This document shows positions 50,614 through 59,741 of a DNA stretch of 64,000 bases, in pieces. The position numbers and the translations under genes are program-made. Under the pieces are notes generated by a model, which worked only from the letters and a program-made list of their open reading frames with translations, had not been told where the DNA came from and searched no databases. The stretch is from Thalassobaculum sp. OXR-137 (GTDB lineage Bacteria > Pseudomonadota > Alphaproteobacteria > Thalassobaculales > Thalassobaculaceae): contig NZ_CP139715.1 of the NCBI RefSeq assembly GCF_034377285.1, positions 1,782,001 to 1,846,000 of the forward strand, given 5' to 3'. Position 1 is the first letter of the stretch. Each line of letters opens with the position of its first letter.

Positions 50614-52059
50614 TCAGGAACTCGTGAGACGCCCGTACCCGTCCTCGAAGCGGACGATATCGTCCTCACCGAGATAGCTGCCGGTCTGCACCTCGATCAG
50701 GTGCAGGGGGGACGTCCCCGGGTTCTCCAGGCGGTGAATGGTCCCCGCCGAAATGTAGATCGACTCGTTCTCCGCCAGCGTCAGGGTGTCCGGCCCGCGC
50801 GTCACCAGCGCGGTTCCCTCGACCACGACCCAGTGCTCGGCCCGATGGTGATGCATCTGTAGCGACAGACGTTGTCCCGGCGCGACCACGATGCGCTTCA
50901 CCTGGAACCGTTCGCCGCGATCGATCGACCGATAGGTGCCCCACGGCCGGTGTACCTTGGTGTGGAGGCTGAACTCGCTCCGTTCCTCGGCCTGGAGACG
51001 CGCGACGAGTTCCTTGATGTCTTGGGTCTTGTTGCGGTCGGCGACCAGGATCGCATCGTCGGTGGCGACCACGACGATGTCGTCGAGGCCGGAAATGGCA
51101 ATCAGCGGATGGTCGGAATGGGCGTAGACGTTGCGGGAATCCTGGATGATGGCATCGCCCCGCACCACATTGCCGTCGGCATCCTTGTCGCTGATGTCCC
51201 AGAGAGCGGACCAGGCACCGATGTCGCTCCATCCCATCTCGACCGGCACGACGACGGCGCGGTCGGTCTTTTCCATCACGGCGTAGTCGATCGACACCGA
51301 AGGCAGGGCGCTGAACTCCTGCGATCCGAGCCTGCAGAAGCTCAGGTCGCGGGCCGCGGCGGCCAGGGCGGCGCGGCAGCCGTCCACGATGGCCGGGGCG
51401 GTCCGCTCCAGCTCGGAGATGTAACCCGCCGCCGAAAACAGGAATATGCCGCTGTTCCAGAGATAGGTGCCGGCGCTCAGGAACGTCTCCGCCGTCGCCA
51501 GGTCGGGCTTTTCGACGAACCGGTCCACAACATGCACACCGGCATGGGTTGCCGTCGGCGCGCCGATCGAAATATAGCCGTACCCGGTTTCCGGCCGCGA
51601 GGGCTGGATACCGAAGCTGACCAGGGAACCGTCCGCCGCGGCAGCGGTCGCCTTGTCGACGGCCTCGATGAACCGGTCCGGCGCGGTGATCACGTGGTCG
51701 GAGGGGGTGACCAGCATCAGCGCATCCGGATCCTGCGCCAGCAGGGCCAGGGCGGCGACGCAGACGGCGGGTGCGGTGTTCCGGCCGATCGGCTCCAGGA
51801 TAATCTCGGCAGGCTCGACGCCTTGCGAGCGCAGCTGTTCGGCAACGATGAACCGGTGCTCTTCGTTGCAGATCATCATCGGTGCGGCGAACTGCTCACC
51901 GGAGAACCGGTGCGCACTTTCCTGCAGCATCGTGCGCTCGCCGGCCAGCGACAGGAACTGCTTGGGGTAGAGCGCGCGCGACAGCGGCCAGAGCCGGCTT
52001 CCGGAGCCTCCGGACAGAATGACGGGCGTGACTTTGCGTGCCGTGCCGGTCGAGCTCAT
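50614..52059 (-). CDS. manC: Bifunctional mannose-1-phosphate guanylyltransferase / mannose-6-phosphate isomerase
   Basis: A 481-residue type-II PMI/GMP (AlgA/XanB/ManC). The guanylyltransferase half has LSGGSGSRLWPLSRALYPKQ (15-34) and the sugar site FVEKPD (near 180). The C-terminal cupin half has RIVVAPGQRLSLQMHHHRAEHW, the metal-binding isomerase motif. It supplies GDP-mannose for gmd at 40.6 kb and possibly for direct mannosylation. First gene of a minus-strand group whose members follow at short distances; it is the most downstream in transcription. KdsD ends 10 bp upstream of its start. Confidence 0.95.
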   Translation of the reverse strand: MSSTGTARKVTPVILSGGSGSRLWPLSRALYPKQFLSLAGERTMLQESAHRFSGEQFAAPMMICNEEHRFIVAEQLRSQGVEPAEIILEPIGRNTAPAVCVAALALLAQDPDALMLVTPSDHVITAPDRFIEAVDKATAAAADGSLVSFGIQPSRPETGYGYISIGAPTATHAGVHVVDRFVEKPDLATAETFLSAGTYLWNSGIFLFSAAGYISELERTAPAIVDGCRAALAAAARDLSFCRLGSQEFSALPSVSIDYAVMEKTDRAVVVPVEMGWSDIGAWSALWDISDKDADGNVVRGDAIIQDSRNVYAHSDHPLIAISGLDDIVVVATDDAILVADRNKTQDIKELVARLQAEERSEFSLHTKVHRPWGTYRSIDRGERFQVKRIVVAPGQRLSLQMHHHRAEHWVVVEGTALVTRGPDTLTLAENESIYISAGTIHRLENPGTSPLHLIEVQTGSYLGEDDIVRFEDGYGRLTSS

Positions 52060-52069
52060 CGCGCCGGCC

Positions 52070-53029
52070 TCACCGTCCCAGCGCGACGAGGTCGTGCATG
52101 TCGACGATCCCGATCGGCTGGTGGGCCCGGTCCACGATGAACACCACCGTGATCCGGCGATCGTTCATGGTCTCCATGAGTTCCCGGCATTTCATCTCCG
52201 GGCCGACCGTGAAGGGATCGGCCGTCATCACCTGGGCGATGTCCTGGTCGAACAGGTCGTCGTTCAGGTGACGGCGCAGGTCGCCGTCGGAGACGAGGCC
52301 GGCCAGGCGGCCCGTCTCATCGACCACGCCGATACAGCCGAACCGGCGGCCCATCATCGCCGAGATCGCATCCTTGATCGACACGTCGTTGCGCACGATC
52401 GGCATGGCGTCGCCGGTATGCATCACCTCCTGGGCGGTGGCCAGCAGGCGGCCGAGGCTGCCGCCCGGATGCAGCACGGCGAAATCGTCGGGGGTGAAGC
52501 CGCGGATCTCCATCACGGTGACCGCCAGGGCGTCGCCGACGGCCAGCATCTGCGTCGTCGATGTGGTCGGCGCCAGATGCAGCGGGCAGGCCTCCTCGGT
52601 CGGCGGCACCAGAATGGCGACGGTCGAGTTGCGGGCCAGCGCGCTGTCGGCGTTGCGCGTCATCCCGATGATCGGGATCTTCTTGGCCTGGGCGAACTGG
52701 ATGACGTCGAACAGCTCCTTCGTCTCGCCGGAATTGGACAGCATGATGATCACGTCCTCCGACCCGATCATCCCCATGTCGCCGTGGCTGGCCTCCGACG
52801 AGTGAACGAAGAGGGCGGGGGTGCCGGTGGACGCAAAGGTCGCGGTCATCTTCTCGCCGACGATCCCGCTCTTGCCGACGCCGGTCACCACGACCTTGCC
52901 CCGGGTGTTGAGGATCAGCGACACCGCCTTGGAGACGATGGTCCGGTCCAGCTCCAGGATCGCGTTGAGGCCTCGGGTTTCCAGGCGGATGGTTTCGTAG
53001 AACCGATCCAGGGAGTAACCAGCGTGCAT
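52070..53029 (-). CDS. kdsD: Arabinose-5-phosphate isomerase (KdsD/KpsF family)
   Basis: A 319-residue protein with an N-terminal SIS domain (VVVTGVGKSGIVGEKMTATF, SSEASHGDMGMI, ILVPPTEEACPLHLAPT) and two C-terminal CBS repeats (MPIVRNDVSIKDAISAMMG ... QPIGIVDMHDLVAL). It isomerises ribulose-5-phosphate to arabinose-5-phosphate, the first step of Kdo synthesis. The position inside a glycan locus suggests a KpsF-type copy dedicated to a Kdo-containing capsule or LPS, but this cannot be told apart from the housekeeping enzyme by sequence. Confidence 0.92.
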   Translation of the reverse strand: MHAGYSLDRFYETIRLETRGLNAILELDRTIVSKAVSLILNTRGKVVVTGVGKSGIVGEKMTATFASTGTPALFVHSSEASHGDMGMIGSEDVIIMLSNSGETKELFDVIQFAQAKKIPIIGMTRNADSALARNSTVAILVPPTEEACPLHLAPTTSTTQMLAVGDALAVTVMEIRGFTPDDFAVLHPGGSLGRLLATAQEVMHTGDAMPIVRNDVSIKDAISAMMGRRFGCIGVVDETGRLAGLVSDGDLRRHLNDDLFDQDIAQVMTADPFTVGPEMKCRELMETMNDRRITVVFIVDRAHQPIGIVDMHDLVALGR

Positions 53030-53109
53030 TGTGTCCTCGGGCTTGCAGAGCAGTCAGGTTCTAGTGGCTATTGCGCGTCGGGGCCATGGCTTATGCAGCG
53101 GGCGCCGGG

Positions 53110-54882
53110 TCAGCCGGCGGTCCCGCCTCCGCTGGCGCCACCGGCGGGGCGGTCCAGCAGCGTGGCCAGACGCTCCGCGAGCTGGCGGTCCAACGCGTCG
53201 TACTGGTCGTACAGCGTGCGGTACAGGTCGAGGACGCCGGCGATGGACGGGGAGAGGGCAAAGTCCCGGCGCGCCTGGTCGTAGGCCCGCGCCCGGATCG
53301 GCTCCAGGTCCGGATGGCCGTCGATCTGCTCGAGCACCCGCGCCAGATCGTCCGGCGTGTCGAAGAGGAAGCCGGTCGCGCCGTCGGAGACGCTGGCGCC
53401 ATAGACGTTGCGGCTGGCGATGGCGACCGTCGCCCCGGCGGCGGCCTCCATGAACTTCAGGTTCGATTTGTGAGCGTTCACCGCCGAATCGGCACAGGGG
53501 AGCAGGGCCAGGTCGGCCCGGCGCATCACCGCCATGTACTGGTCGTAGGGCAGGATCCGGAAGAACTCCTTGTTCGGCATCGTCAGGGCCGAGAAGATCG
53601 TCTCGTCCCCGACGACCAGGAACCGCCAGTCCCGGGCCGAGCGCGCGGCGAAAGCGTTCACGGTCTCGGCGAACGCCTCGAAGTCCGGGCCGCGGTTGAA
53701 CCCGCCGATGAAGATCGTGTTCGGCTCGGACTGGGCGCGGGCTTCGGCGTAGGAGAAGATCTGCGGCACCCGGTTCGGAACCAGGAAGGTGTTCGGATTC
53801 CACTGCTTGATCTTCTGCACCAGGGATTCGGTGCTGACCTGAACCACGTGGGCGCCGAGAAAGCTCAGATAGCGGTTTTCCGGAATCTCCCGCCAAAGAT
53901 CCGGGTCGTCGTCGAAATCCGTGACGATCAGTTTCCGGCGCCGGCGCAGGATCTCGATCTGCGCCGGGTCGCGGTTCAGCCTCAGGATCGGGCGCTGCCA
54001 GACGAAAATGTTGGGGCCTTCGGGATGGGCGGAGATGGAGGCGGTCTCGCCGTGAACGGCGACCGACACGCCCGGGACCGAATTGAAGGCTCTTGCCGGC
54101 GCGGCGACCCGGGTGAAGTTGAAGCCGCCGCGGTCGGCCAGCTTCTTGAAGTCGATCTGCATCGGCGGTGTCGCGGTCGGCCGTTGGGCCTGGACGACAT
54201 ACTGGAAGGTCAGCAGGTCGTTATGAAGATCCTGGGGCGGCACGCCCTTGGCATCCGCCAGGGTCCGGCAGATCTGTTCCAGTTCGGCCGGCGGCTTGGT
54301 GCCGATGCGCCGCCGGTGCAGCTTCTTCATGGTGAGGCCCGCCCCCTCCACGAACCTGCGCAAGGACCGGCCGGTGAAGAACCGCAGGTGGGTGCGATCG
54401 TGCAGGCCGGAATCCTGGTATTCGAAATGTCCGGCCATCAGGTTCAGGGACAGCATCCAGTGCTGGGCGTTCGGCACGCAGATGCAGACGACGCCGTCAT
54501 CCTTCAGCAGGCGCAGATGGTCCTTCAGGGCGGCCCAGGGGTCCACCAGATGCTCGAGCACGTCGCCATAGACCAGGGCGTCGGCAAGGCCGTGCCGTTC
54601 CAGCGCCGCCGTGGTGACCGACGGATCCTCGGCACTGCCCTCGTGGACCGCGTCCAGCACTTCGCGCGCCTTGGCCGCCGCGTCCGGGAACAGTTCGATG
54701 CCGATATACTCGGCACCGGGATTCCAGGTCTTGTAGGCCCAGCCGAGGCGCCCCTCTCCACAGCCGAATTCATAGACCCGTTCGGCGGTGGCGGGCACAA
54801 TCTGCAGCAGGTCCTGGTTTACGTTGCTGTAATACGAGGACTTGGGCGATTGCGCCGCCGTGTCTCCTGAAGGGTTCGTCAT
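53110..54882 (-). CDS. Fusion protein: class-I methyltransferase plus glycosyltransferase
   Basis: A 590-residue two-domain protein. Residues of about 20-215 are a SAM methyltransferase (VYEFGCGEGRLGWAYKTW, YGDVLEHLVDPWAALKDHL, DRTHLRFFTGRSLRRFVEG). Residues of about 240-575 form a GT-B-like glycosyltransferase with VSVAVHGETASISAHPEGPN, TIFIGGFNRGPDFEAFAETV and a donor region AAAGATVAIASRNVYGASV. No frame disruption joins the halves, so the fusion is real rather than a sequencing artefact. It could add a sugar and methylate it as chain terminator, known for capping enzymes of O-antigens. That role is inference. Confidence 0.78.
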   Translation of the reverse strand: MTNPSGDTAAQSPKSSYYSNVNQDLLQIVPATAERVYEFGCGEGRLGWAYKTWNPGAEYIGIELFPDAAAKAREVLDAVHEGSAEDPSVTTAALERHGLADALVYGDVLEHLVDPWAALKDHLRLLKDDGVVCICVPNAQHWMLSLNLMAGHFEYQDSGLHDRTHLRFFTGRSLRRFVEGAGLTMKKLHRRRIGTKPPAELEQICRTLADAKGVPPQDLHNDLLTFQYVVQAQRPTATPPMQIDFKKLADRGGFNFTRVAAPARAFNSVPGVSVAVHGETASISAHPEGPNIFVWQRPILRLNRDPAQIEILRRRRKLIVTDFDDDPDLWREIPENRYLSFLGAHVVQVSTESLVQKIKQWNPNTFLVPNRVPQIFSYAEARAQSEPNTIFIGGFNRGPDFEAFAETVNAFAARSARDWRFLVVGDETIFSALTMPNKEFFRILPYDQYMAVMRRADLALLPCADSAVNAHKSNLKFMEAAAGATVAIASRNVYGASVSDGATGFLFDTPDDLARVLEQIDGHPDLEPIRARAYDQARRDFALSPSIAGVLDLYRTLYDQYDALDRQLAERLATLLDRPAGGASGGGTAG

Positions 54883-54937
54883 CCGGGGCTGTCACTTGGG
54901 CCAGAGTGGAGACAGGGCGTCTCGGAGCGGCGGAGCG

Positions 54938-55627
54938 TCAGGAAGCCTTGCGCTGAGAGGCTTTCAGCATGGCGTCCTTTTCCTTGAACCAGACATCGGC
55001 GTAGTCGGTGTCGATGTAATCGTCGAAATACGGTCCGCCCTCGGTGTAATGCAGGTTCTGGATCTGCTCCACCGGCAGCAGCGGGTCGTATCCGACAAGA
55101 TGGTTCCAGCCGCCCGGCAGCTCGCCGATCTGGTCGTCCGACTCCAGCCACTTGAACTGATGCAGCTCGAGCCCGGTCGCCGTGTTGACGTAGTCCGGGG
55201 TCAACGCCTTGCACTTGGCGTTGTTGAACAGGATCACGCTGCTCCAGTTCTTCTTCTCGTACTTGGTCTGGGCGGCGCCGAGGAACTTCACGTCCTCTTG
55301 CGGCCGGTGATCGTGCTTGATCACCTGCACGGCGTAGCGGTCGTCCTTGAGCTCGAACAGCTTGCAGATGTCGTCGAGAACCAGCATGTCGCAGTCCATG
55401 AAGACGCTCCAGCCCTCGTAGCCGCTCATGTAGGGCACGAGGAACCGGGAGAACGAGAACTCGGTGGACTGGAGCGGGTTGCGCTCGCGTTTGAACACGC
55501 CGTGGAGCTGCGACAACATGATCGGAATGACCGCAACGGGGGCGGACGCGCGCGCCTGGATGCTGTGGTTCAGCACGTGGAACGCAACGGTTTCATTTGG
55601 GTCAAAACCGACGAATACGCGGTTCAT
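54938..55627 (-). CDS. GT-A glycosyltransferase (GT8-like)
   Basis: A 229-residue glycosyltransferase. NRVFVGFDPNETVAFHVLNH starts the nucleotide-binding fold, and the metal-binding DxD is in WSVFMDCDMLVLDDIC (near 81-96). YEKKNWSSVILFNNAKC and GWNHLVGYDPLLPV are conserved later elements. The family acts in the cytoplasm on lipid-linked glycans. ATG 55627 has GGAG upstream at a good distance. An ATG four codons earlier lies before that site and is less likely. A 175-bp gap without gene separates it from the GT4 gene. Confidence 0.8.
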   Translation of the reverse strand: MNRVFVGFDPNETVAFHVLNHSIQARASAPVAVIPIMLSQLHGVFKRERNPLQSTEFSFSRFLVPYMSGYEGWSVFMDCDMLVLDDICKLFELKDDRYAVQVIKHDHRPQEDVKFLGAAQTKYEKKNWSSVILFNNAKCKALTPDYVNTATGLELHQFKWLESDDQIGELPGGWNHLVGYDPLLPVEQIQNLHYTEGGPYFDDYIDTDYADVWFKEKDAMLKASQRKAS

Positions 55628-55801
55628 CGACTGCTCCATTTTTGATGTTAGTCGATCCTCGACTGAGCGCCCGTCCGGTCGACGGGGGCCGATCGCCGCG
55701 GAATGTAGACCAGGAGGTCACCTCGGGCAACACGCGCGGGCATCGGGAGCCGGGCAGTGGAAGGTGCCGGATTTCTCAGGGAAACTGCCGTTTTCCAACC
55801 G

Positions 55802-57031
55802 TCAGGGGATGAGGTCGATGCCGCATCGCGCGCGCACTTCGTCGACCAGCCCGGGCAGGTATACCGTATCGAAACTGTAGTTCTGCTCGACGGTTGCCCG
55901 CGCCAGCCGGCCGATCTTGCCGCGCTCCTCGTCAGCCATGGCGAGGCCACGCAGGAGGTTGTCGCAGACCGACTGAGGCGTGTAGTCGCAGAGCAGCCCG
56001 TTCTTGCCGTCGGCGATCACTTCGCGCACCGGATCGGTGGCGGAGGCGACGACCAGGGTTTCCAGGGCCATGGCCTCCAGCATCGACCAGGACAGCACGA
56101 AGGGCACCGTCAGGTAGGCATGGACTTTGGCGATGCCCAGCAGGTCCAGGAACATCGGATAGGGGACCTTGCCGAGGAAGGCCGCGTTCTCGAGCACCGG
56201 GCCTTCCTGGTGCAGGAAGAAGTCGCGCCAGGAGGTGCCGCCCTTGGGCCGCTTGCCGTAGCTGATGTCGTCGCCGCCGATGAGCACCACTTTGACGTCC
56301 GGCGCGGCGCGGGCCAGCAGCTTGAGGGCTTCGAAGAACACGTCGAAGCCGCGGTAGGGCTCCAGATTGCGCGACACATAGGTGATGACCCGGTCGCCCT
56401 TGTTCAGGGTCCAGCCGTTCGGAAGCGTGACGCTATTCTTCCGGTTCGCCCGGATGTCCCCGACGGCAATGCCTTCGTGCAGCGTCAGGATCTGCGGCCA
56501 CACGATCCGGGGATGGACGAATTTCTGCCATAGGGTCGGCGTCATGATGATGTCGGCCGCCATCATCGACTGGGTCAGGTGAAGGTTCCGCGCCACCAGC
56601 TTGCAGGCGGTGTCGACGGGGACGTCGCCCTTATGGGTGAACGCGGTGTCGGAGTAGCGGGACTCGTAATAGAACTCGGAGAAGACGACGAGTTTCGCCT
56701 TGGGGAAGATCTCCTTCACGAACAATGCCTCGCCCCAGCCGGAATGGGCGAAGATGATGTCGGGTTGGACGTTGTTCTCCTTCAGCGCCAGGAGTTTGCG
56801 CGCCACGGCCTGACCGTAGAGTAGGTGGGAGTCGAGGCCGGAAATGTACTGGTGCGACCCGCCGGTCGGCTTCCGGCTCAGGTCGTAGGTGATCCGGCGC
56901 ACGTTCGGAAGGTCGACGGTGTTCTTCTTTGTAATGAAGTAGACCGTGTTCTTCTCGTTCTTCGCGAGCGCCTGACAGATGTTCTTGAACTGCCCGGGCA
57001 TGTTCTGGTGGATGAAGACGATCACCGGCAT
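55802..57031 (-). CDS. Glycosyltransferase family 4 protein
   Basis: A 409-residue GT-B enzyme. IVFIHQNMPGQFKNICQAL and ADIIMTPTLWQKFVHP are typical of a GT4 subgroup found in polysaccharide loci. The donor domain has VITYVSRNLEPYRGFDVFFE, VLIGGDDISYGKRP and SMLEAMALETLVVASATDPV (E-x-M-A type). The start codon overlaps the stop of the upstream TPR gene by one base (TAATG), so the two are translationally coupled. Donor and acceptor unknown. Confidence 0.87.
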   Translation of the reverse strand: MPVIVFIHQNMPGQFKNICQALAKNEKNTVYFITKKNTVDLPNVRRITYDLSRKPTGGSHQYISGLDSHLLYGQAVARKLLALKENNVQPDIIFAHSGWGEALFVKEIFPKAKLVVFSEFYYESRYSDTAFTHKGDVPVDTACKLVARNLHLTQSMMAADIIMTPTLWQKFVHPRIVWPQILTLHEGIAVGDIRANRKNSVTLPNGWTLNKGDRVITYVSRNLEPYRGFDVFFEALKLLARAAPDVKVVLIGGDDISYGKRPKGGTSWRDFFLHQEGPVLENAAFLGKVPYPMFLDLLGIAKVHAYLTVPFVLSWSMLEAMALETLVVASATDPVREVIADGKNGLLCDYTPQSVCDNLLRGLAMADEERGKIGRLARATVEQNYSFDTVYLPGLVDEVRARCGIDLIP

Positions 57032-58701
57032 TAGAGGGATTCCGCTTCTTTGCGAATTTCATCACGCACCAATGCGTAGAAATCGCGCCAGGACTGGTTT
57101 CTCGGCTTCTGCAGGATCCGCAGCGAGGGATACCAGCGGCTGTGCGGCCCGGTCATCCAGCGCCAGTCGCGGACATGGCCGACGACCACGAGCCCGCGCT
57201 TGCCCAGCGCCCCCGCCAGATTGGCCGTGGAGGTGCAGGACGACACGATCAGATCCATCTGGCTCATCAGCCGGGCGGTGTCGTCGAAATCCTTCAGGTC
57301 GCCGGACAGGTCCCGCGCACCCGGATACCGGGCCTCGATCTCGCCTTCGTCGATCCCCTTCTGCAGGCCGAAGTAGCTGACCGCGTCGGTGTCGAACAGC
57401 GGGGCGATATCGCCGATCCGGGCGGAGCGGTCCTTATCGTGGACGAAGTCGGGATTGCCGGCCCAGGTCAGCGCCACTTTGGGACGGCCGGTATCGGGAA
57501 CCCGCAGGGCCTCGTCCTGTCGGGCGACCAGATAGGGGAATGTCAGGTCGCTCACATCGGAGACCCCGAGGACGCGGGCAATGTCGAACAGCGGGAAATA
57601 GAAATCGTACCCGTCGGGCAGTTTCAGGGTGTAGGGCACGAAACGGACCGAGGGGAAGCTGCGCTCGAATAGGGGCAGCAGGTCCGGAAAGCACTCGACC
57701 GTCACCTCTGTTCCGGCCGGCAGCGCGGCGGTCAGCCGATTCAGGAAGCGGACGAACAGGATGTTGTCGCCGCGGCCCTGCTCGCTATACACGAACAGCC
57801 GGCCCGACACGCTGGACAGGTCGGTGACGTTGGTGATCCCCGGATAGCGGATGCGCGTCGGGAAGCCTTGAAAGTGCCAGCGGTCCTTATACTTGCGAAA
57901 GCCGGAGACGAACTCGCCCTGGGCCATCAGCGACTGGGAGAAGTTCCAGGTGATGGAGTAGTTCTTCGGATCCAGGCATTCGCCGCGGCGGAACAGCCTG
58001 GAGGCGCCGGCGGCATCGCCGCGTTCGCGTTCCAGATTGCCGAAATTGTAATAGACGCCGGAATCCTGTGGCTGCATGAGCAGCGCGCGTTTGGAGGACG
58101 CGGCGCTTTCCTCGTAGCGGCCCAGATGCCGCAGTGAGGAGGCGAGGTTCATGCAGGTGCGCTGTGTCACCTGCTTGCGCAGCGCCTTGAAATACATCGC
58201 CACCGCCGCTTCGTGCCGGCCTTTCAGCGCGTAGTAGTAGCCGAGCTTGAACTCCAGGAATTCCTCGTAGAGGCCGGCCTGTTCGGCCGCTTCGATGATG
58301 CGGATCGCGGTGTCGATATCGTTGATCTGGAAATGCAGGTCGGCCAGCTGCCGGATCGCCGTGGTATCGTGCGGGCTCAGATTGACGCAGCGCGTGCGCA
58401 GGGCAAGATGCCGCGCTGGCGCCAGTTCCGAGGCGAACACGTCGCAGTACAATTGGATGACGACGGGAGAATTCGGATAGGCGGCGAAGAGGCGGTCGGC
58501 GAGCGGCTTGAGCACTTTATGGGCCCGTGAAGCGCGGCCGCGCTGTACCACGGCGGAGAGGATCGCGCCCACGGACGCCTGGTCGGACACATGCTTGTCG
58601 ACGGCGGTGCGAGCCTTTCCCCCCCTCAGAATGCGATCCAGAACCTCAGCGGCAACGTCGCTCGCGCCGGTCGTGGCTTGTGCAGGACTATCGCCCACTT
58701 G
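57031..58701 (-). CDS. TPR-repeat protein with C-terminal GT-B glycosyltransferase-like domain (paralog 3)
   Basis: About 556 residues. TPR-like helices fill the first half (AAVAMYFKALRKQVTQRTCM, SGVYYNFGNLERERGDAAGA). The C-terminal domain has YSEQGRGDNILFVRFL, VALTWAGNPDFVHDKDRSAR, MDLIVSSCTSTANLAGALG and DWRWMTGPHSRWYPSLRI, the same blocks as the two paralogs next to the RTX gene but more diverged. GTG 58701 with GAGGAT upstream is preferred to an earlier GTG at 58749. Coupled to the GT4 gene that follows. Confidence 0.8.
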   Translation of the reverse strand, partial: QVGDSPAQATTGASDVAAEVLDRILRGGKARTAVDKHVSDQASVGAILSAVVQRGRASRAHKVLKPLADRLFAAYPNSPVVIQLYCDVFASELAPARHLALRTRCVNLSPHDTTAIRQLADLHFQINDIDTAIRIIEAAEQAGLYEEFLEFKLGYYYALKGRHEAAVAMYFKALRKQVTQRTCMNLASSLRHLGRYEESAASSKRALLMQPQDSGVYYNFGNLERERGDAAGASRLFRRGECLDPKNYSITWNFSQSLMAQGEFVSGFRKYKDRWHFQGFPTRIRYPGITNVTDLSSVSGRLFVYSEQGRGDNILFVRFLNRLTAALPAGTEVTVECFPDLLPLFERSFPSVRFVPYTLKLPDGYDFYFPLFDIARVLGVSDVSDLTFPYLVARQDEALRVPDTGRPKVALTWAGNPDFVHDKDRSARIGDIAPLFDTDAVSYFGLQKGIDEGEIEARYPGARDLSGDLKDFDDTARLMSQMDLIVSSCTSTANLAGALGKRGLVVVGHVRDWRWMTGPHSRWYPSLRILQKPRNQSWRDFYALVRDEIRKEAESL

Positions 58702-58909
58702 GTATCCTCTTGGTGCCCTTGGAGGGAAAGAGACGTCCCCGTGTCTCACCCGATATGCCCGGGCCGGTCCGCAGGGAAAAGGGTCCTGGCCGTTTTCCGG
58801 CTATGGAGGATCTGATACATACCTAATCCTGTGGTGCCGTCAATGCCGCCCGCCCCCGCGAGGCGGCGGGATACGGTACCCGAATGCAGGCAGATGACGA
58901 GGTGAAGCC

Positions 58910-59734
58910 TTGGTCCTGATTGAGAGCTTCGTCGACCCCCAGGAGGCCGAGATCGCCGAGGCGTTCATGGCCGACGGTTACGTCATCATCGATGTCGACG
59001 ACCGGGAGCGGCTGGATGCGTTTCGACGCGAGATCGTCAGCTTGGTCTGCCGCCACCTCGACTGTTCTCTTCCGGACGATGACGGGGCCTTTCTGAACGG
59101 CATCCACAGGCAGGTCGCGGTTGCCGACGTGAACGCCCTGCGCCTGTTCGTCTTCGAGCAGCTCAACCGCACCGCCTGGGCGCGGCCGAGCTACCTGTCG
59201 CTCGCCCGCTCGGCCATCGACCGCATCGTCGGCAACGAGTTGGCCATGCAGAACAAGGTCAACCTGTCGATCCAGATGCCGAACGACGTGACCTCGGTCC
59301 TGCCGGTCCATGCCGACCCCTGGTCGGCCGAGACGCCCTACGAGGTGGTGGAGTGGCTCCCGCTGGTCGATGTCTACGACACCAAGGCGATGTTCATCCT
59401 GCCGCCGGAGCACAACCGCACGGTCCGCGAGGCGATGAGCGACCTGCCGGACGGCGGCAAATCCCTCGACCTGTTCAATATGTACGAGGACAAGTTCCGC
59501 TGGATCCCGGTGTCCTACGGTCAGGTGCTGGTATTCTCGCCGCTGCTGCTGCACGGCAACGTCATGAACGAGGTTCCCGAGACCCGGTGGTCGCTGAACG
59601 CGCGGGTGACCGGCCTGTTCACGCCCTATACCAGCGACGAGAAATGCCTGGGCAGGTTCTACTCGCCTGCTACGGTGAAGATCATGAGCCGGATCGGCAT
59701 GAATTTCCGCACGCCCACCGGCTTCGACGGGTAA
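58910..59734 (+). CDS. Sporadic carbohydrate cluster 2OG-Fe(II) oxygenase
   Basis: A 274-residue phytanoyl-CoA-dioxygenase-like protein. The iron ligands are expected in VLPVHADPWSAETPYEVVEW (H-x-D) and in FSPLLLHGNVMNEV (distal H), with the 2-oxoglutarate arginine nearby in ETRWSLNARV. The sequence fits the oxygenase family that accompanies the LIC12192-type protein in scattered sugar clusters, and such a partner gene follows after 7 bp. It starts with TTG 58910 behind GAGGTGA. No ATG in frame gives a good alternative. Likely hydroxylates or oxidises a sugar precursor; substrate unknown. Confidence 0.82.
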   Translation: MVLIESFVDPQEAEIAEAFMADGYVIIDVDDRERLDAFRREIVSLVCRHLDCSLPDDDGAFLNGIHRQVAVADVNALRLFVFEQLNRTAWARPSYLSLARSAIDRIVGNELAMQNKVNLSIQMPNDVTSVLPVHADPWSAETPYEVVEWLPLVDVYDTKAMFILPPEHNRTVREAMSDLPDGGKSLDLFNMYEDKFRWIPVSYGQVLVFSPLLLHGNVMNEVPETRWSLNARVTGLFTPYTSDEKCLGRFYSPATVKIMSRIGMNFRTPTGFDG

Positions 59735-59741
59735 GGCGGCC

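Noticed and set aside
53071-54870. 599-codon plus-strand frame opposite the methyltransferase-glycosyltransferase fusion
   Set aside because: High-GC shadow: the minus-strand protein has clear family motifs and the plus-strand translation has none.
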